A stretch of DNA of 64,000 nucleotides from Ceratobasidium sp. AG-K. Lineage: Eukaryota > Basidiomycota > Agaricomycetes > Cantharellales > Ceratobasidiaceae. The stretch lies in NCBI GenBank assembly GCA_037039685.1, contig JAWNGF010000004.1, positions 2,418,001 through 2,482,000 of the forward strand, in the 5' to 3' direction. Made by a program: the position numbers and the translations under genes. Below the pieces are notes generated by a model. The model was not told the origin of the DNA. It saw only the letters and a list, made by a program, of their open reading frames with translations, and ran no database searches. Positions 63,261-64,000 of this stretch are shown in pieces; within the stretch, counting starts at the first letter, position 1, and each line of letters opens with the position of its first letter.

Positions 63261-64000
63261 AACGAACGAAGTTGTGAGACTCGGACATCCGACCAGAACC
63301 CGATCCAGCAGGCTCAATCTCTCAATGCATGCTTAGGTGGCAATAGCTTTATGGTTCGCTGCAACGGATGGGCCGCCGCTGAAAGTGGTGTATCACCGGA
63401 GCCCTCTGATTTTGCCTATCCACCTTACCCTCGCGGTTCGCTGGTGATGAAGGTATGGTACCGGCTCACGGAATTTGTACTGGGGGAACGACAGTCCAGA
63501 TGTTATATCTAATGATAGTAGTCTCGGTAAGTTTGACCAAGTGAGCTCACTTTTATAATGGTGTCCTAATTATGGCCATTTTTAGCGGTTGCTCGGTGCT
63601 TTGTAACGCTTAAAGCCGTGTGTCTCCCCACGCGTAAGTATTTTGTTTTGTAAGGATGTGAAAGCAATCATGGTTCGAACTAATTGCCCAACATTAATGT
63701 AGGGCCAAGGCAAATACACGGGGTGGCACTCCATCAGAGCATCCTGGCTTACCCACCCATTATTCCCGAACGGGGAGCGTTCATGTAAATGCCAGAATTA
63801 CCGCGTCTCATCTCGTACTAGTGATTTGAACCCAATGCCAAGCCTGACCTACGCGCCTAGCGTATCTGGGGCTGGGATGGCTTGTGTGTTCCCCTGTAAG
63901 CTGAGCATGGGTCAGAATCTAGTCATCAAACATAGTAAGAGCCATAGCATGTACGCTCTTCCCGACGTATTCCATTCAGAGGCAGCTCACAGCATTTATG
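63261..64000. other. right edge without a recognised gene
   Basis: A plus-strand frame ending at 63512 (containing PSDFAYPPYPRGSLVMKVWY) might belong to the WD40 remnant. Beyond it nothing was recognised. Confidence 0.4.

Noticed and set aside
63825..63845. tRNA-like T-loop string (GGTTCAAATC on the minus strand)
   Set aside because: The flanking bases do not form a T stem, and no acceptor or anticodon stem could be drawn.
1..64000. CRISPR arrays, bacterial operons, rRNA genes
   Set aside because: No regularly spaced short repeats or rRNA-like sequence seen; the genome is eukaryotic.

Overview
The window looks like nuclear DNA of an Agaricomycete fungus, most likely Rhizoctonia or a close relative (inference). 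Host genes are split by many 45-80 bp introns with fungal branch points (CTAAC/CTAAT) and exons as short as 9 nt. The repeats are Tf2/sushi-like Ty3/gypsy chromoviruses plus a Tnp2-type DNA transposon of the kind common in that group. No exact strain can be named from the sequence alone.

Layout: about 1-33,040 is a nested transposon block. At the left edge is a minus-strand gypsy fragment (1-2248) inserted in an older LTR (2249-2549). Next comes a decayed two-gene Tnp2 DNA transposon (about 2550-9650): a minus-strand partner gene and a plus-strand transposase. Then a minus-strand gypsy element 'C' is split by element 'B' (10056-31945, TSD CAGGG). B is itself split twice: by the young minus-strand element A1 (12343-19535, TSD CTCTA) and by plus-strand element A2 (20872-28328, TSD CAAAC). 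LTR divergence by eye (B 8/459, A2 7/466, A1 1/437) agrees with the order of insertion. The elements share a self-priming primer-binding site, a -1 frameshift signal between gag and pol (canonical in A1 and A2), a chromodomain integrase, and a third ORF after pol that is conserved in all three copies and that I do not recognise.

About 34,650-62,090 is a compact block of ordinary host genes: a peroxisomal SCPx-type thiolase, SMN, a membrane-anchored pseudo-aspartic protease, a Trp-heptad coiled-coil protein, an Mpv17 family protein, a secreted Kex2-repeat peptide precursor, Urb2, a small C2H2 protein, Tim10, V-ATPase subunit C, 3-mercaptopyruvate sulfurtransferase and an FSP1/AIF-like oxidoreductase. 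Exon structures were worked out by hand from splice signals; for the complete genes the exon sums are multiples of three. About 43.9-47.1 kb and the right edge have no convincing gene, apart from a degenerate WD40-like remnant near 62.8-63.3 kb.

The genes do not form one pathway. Four act in or near mitochondria (Mpv17, Tim10, sulfurtransferase, FSP1-like). The most unusual items are the eight-copy W-K-R peptide precursor, the conserved third ORF of the retroelements with a SUMO-interaction-like motif, the covarying self-priming sites, and LTR divergence made almost entirely of CpG transitions.
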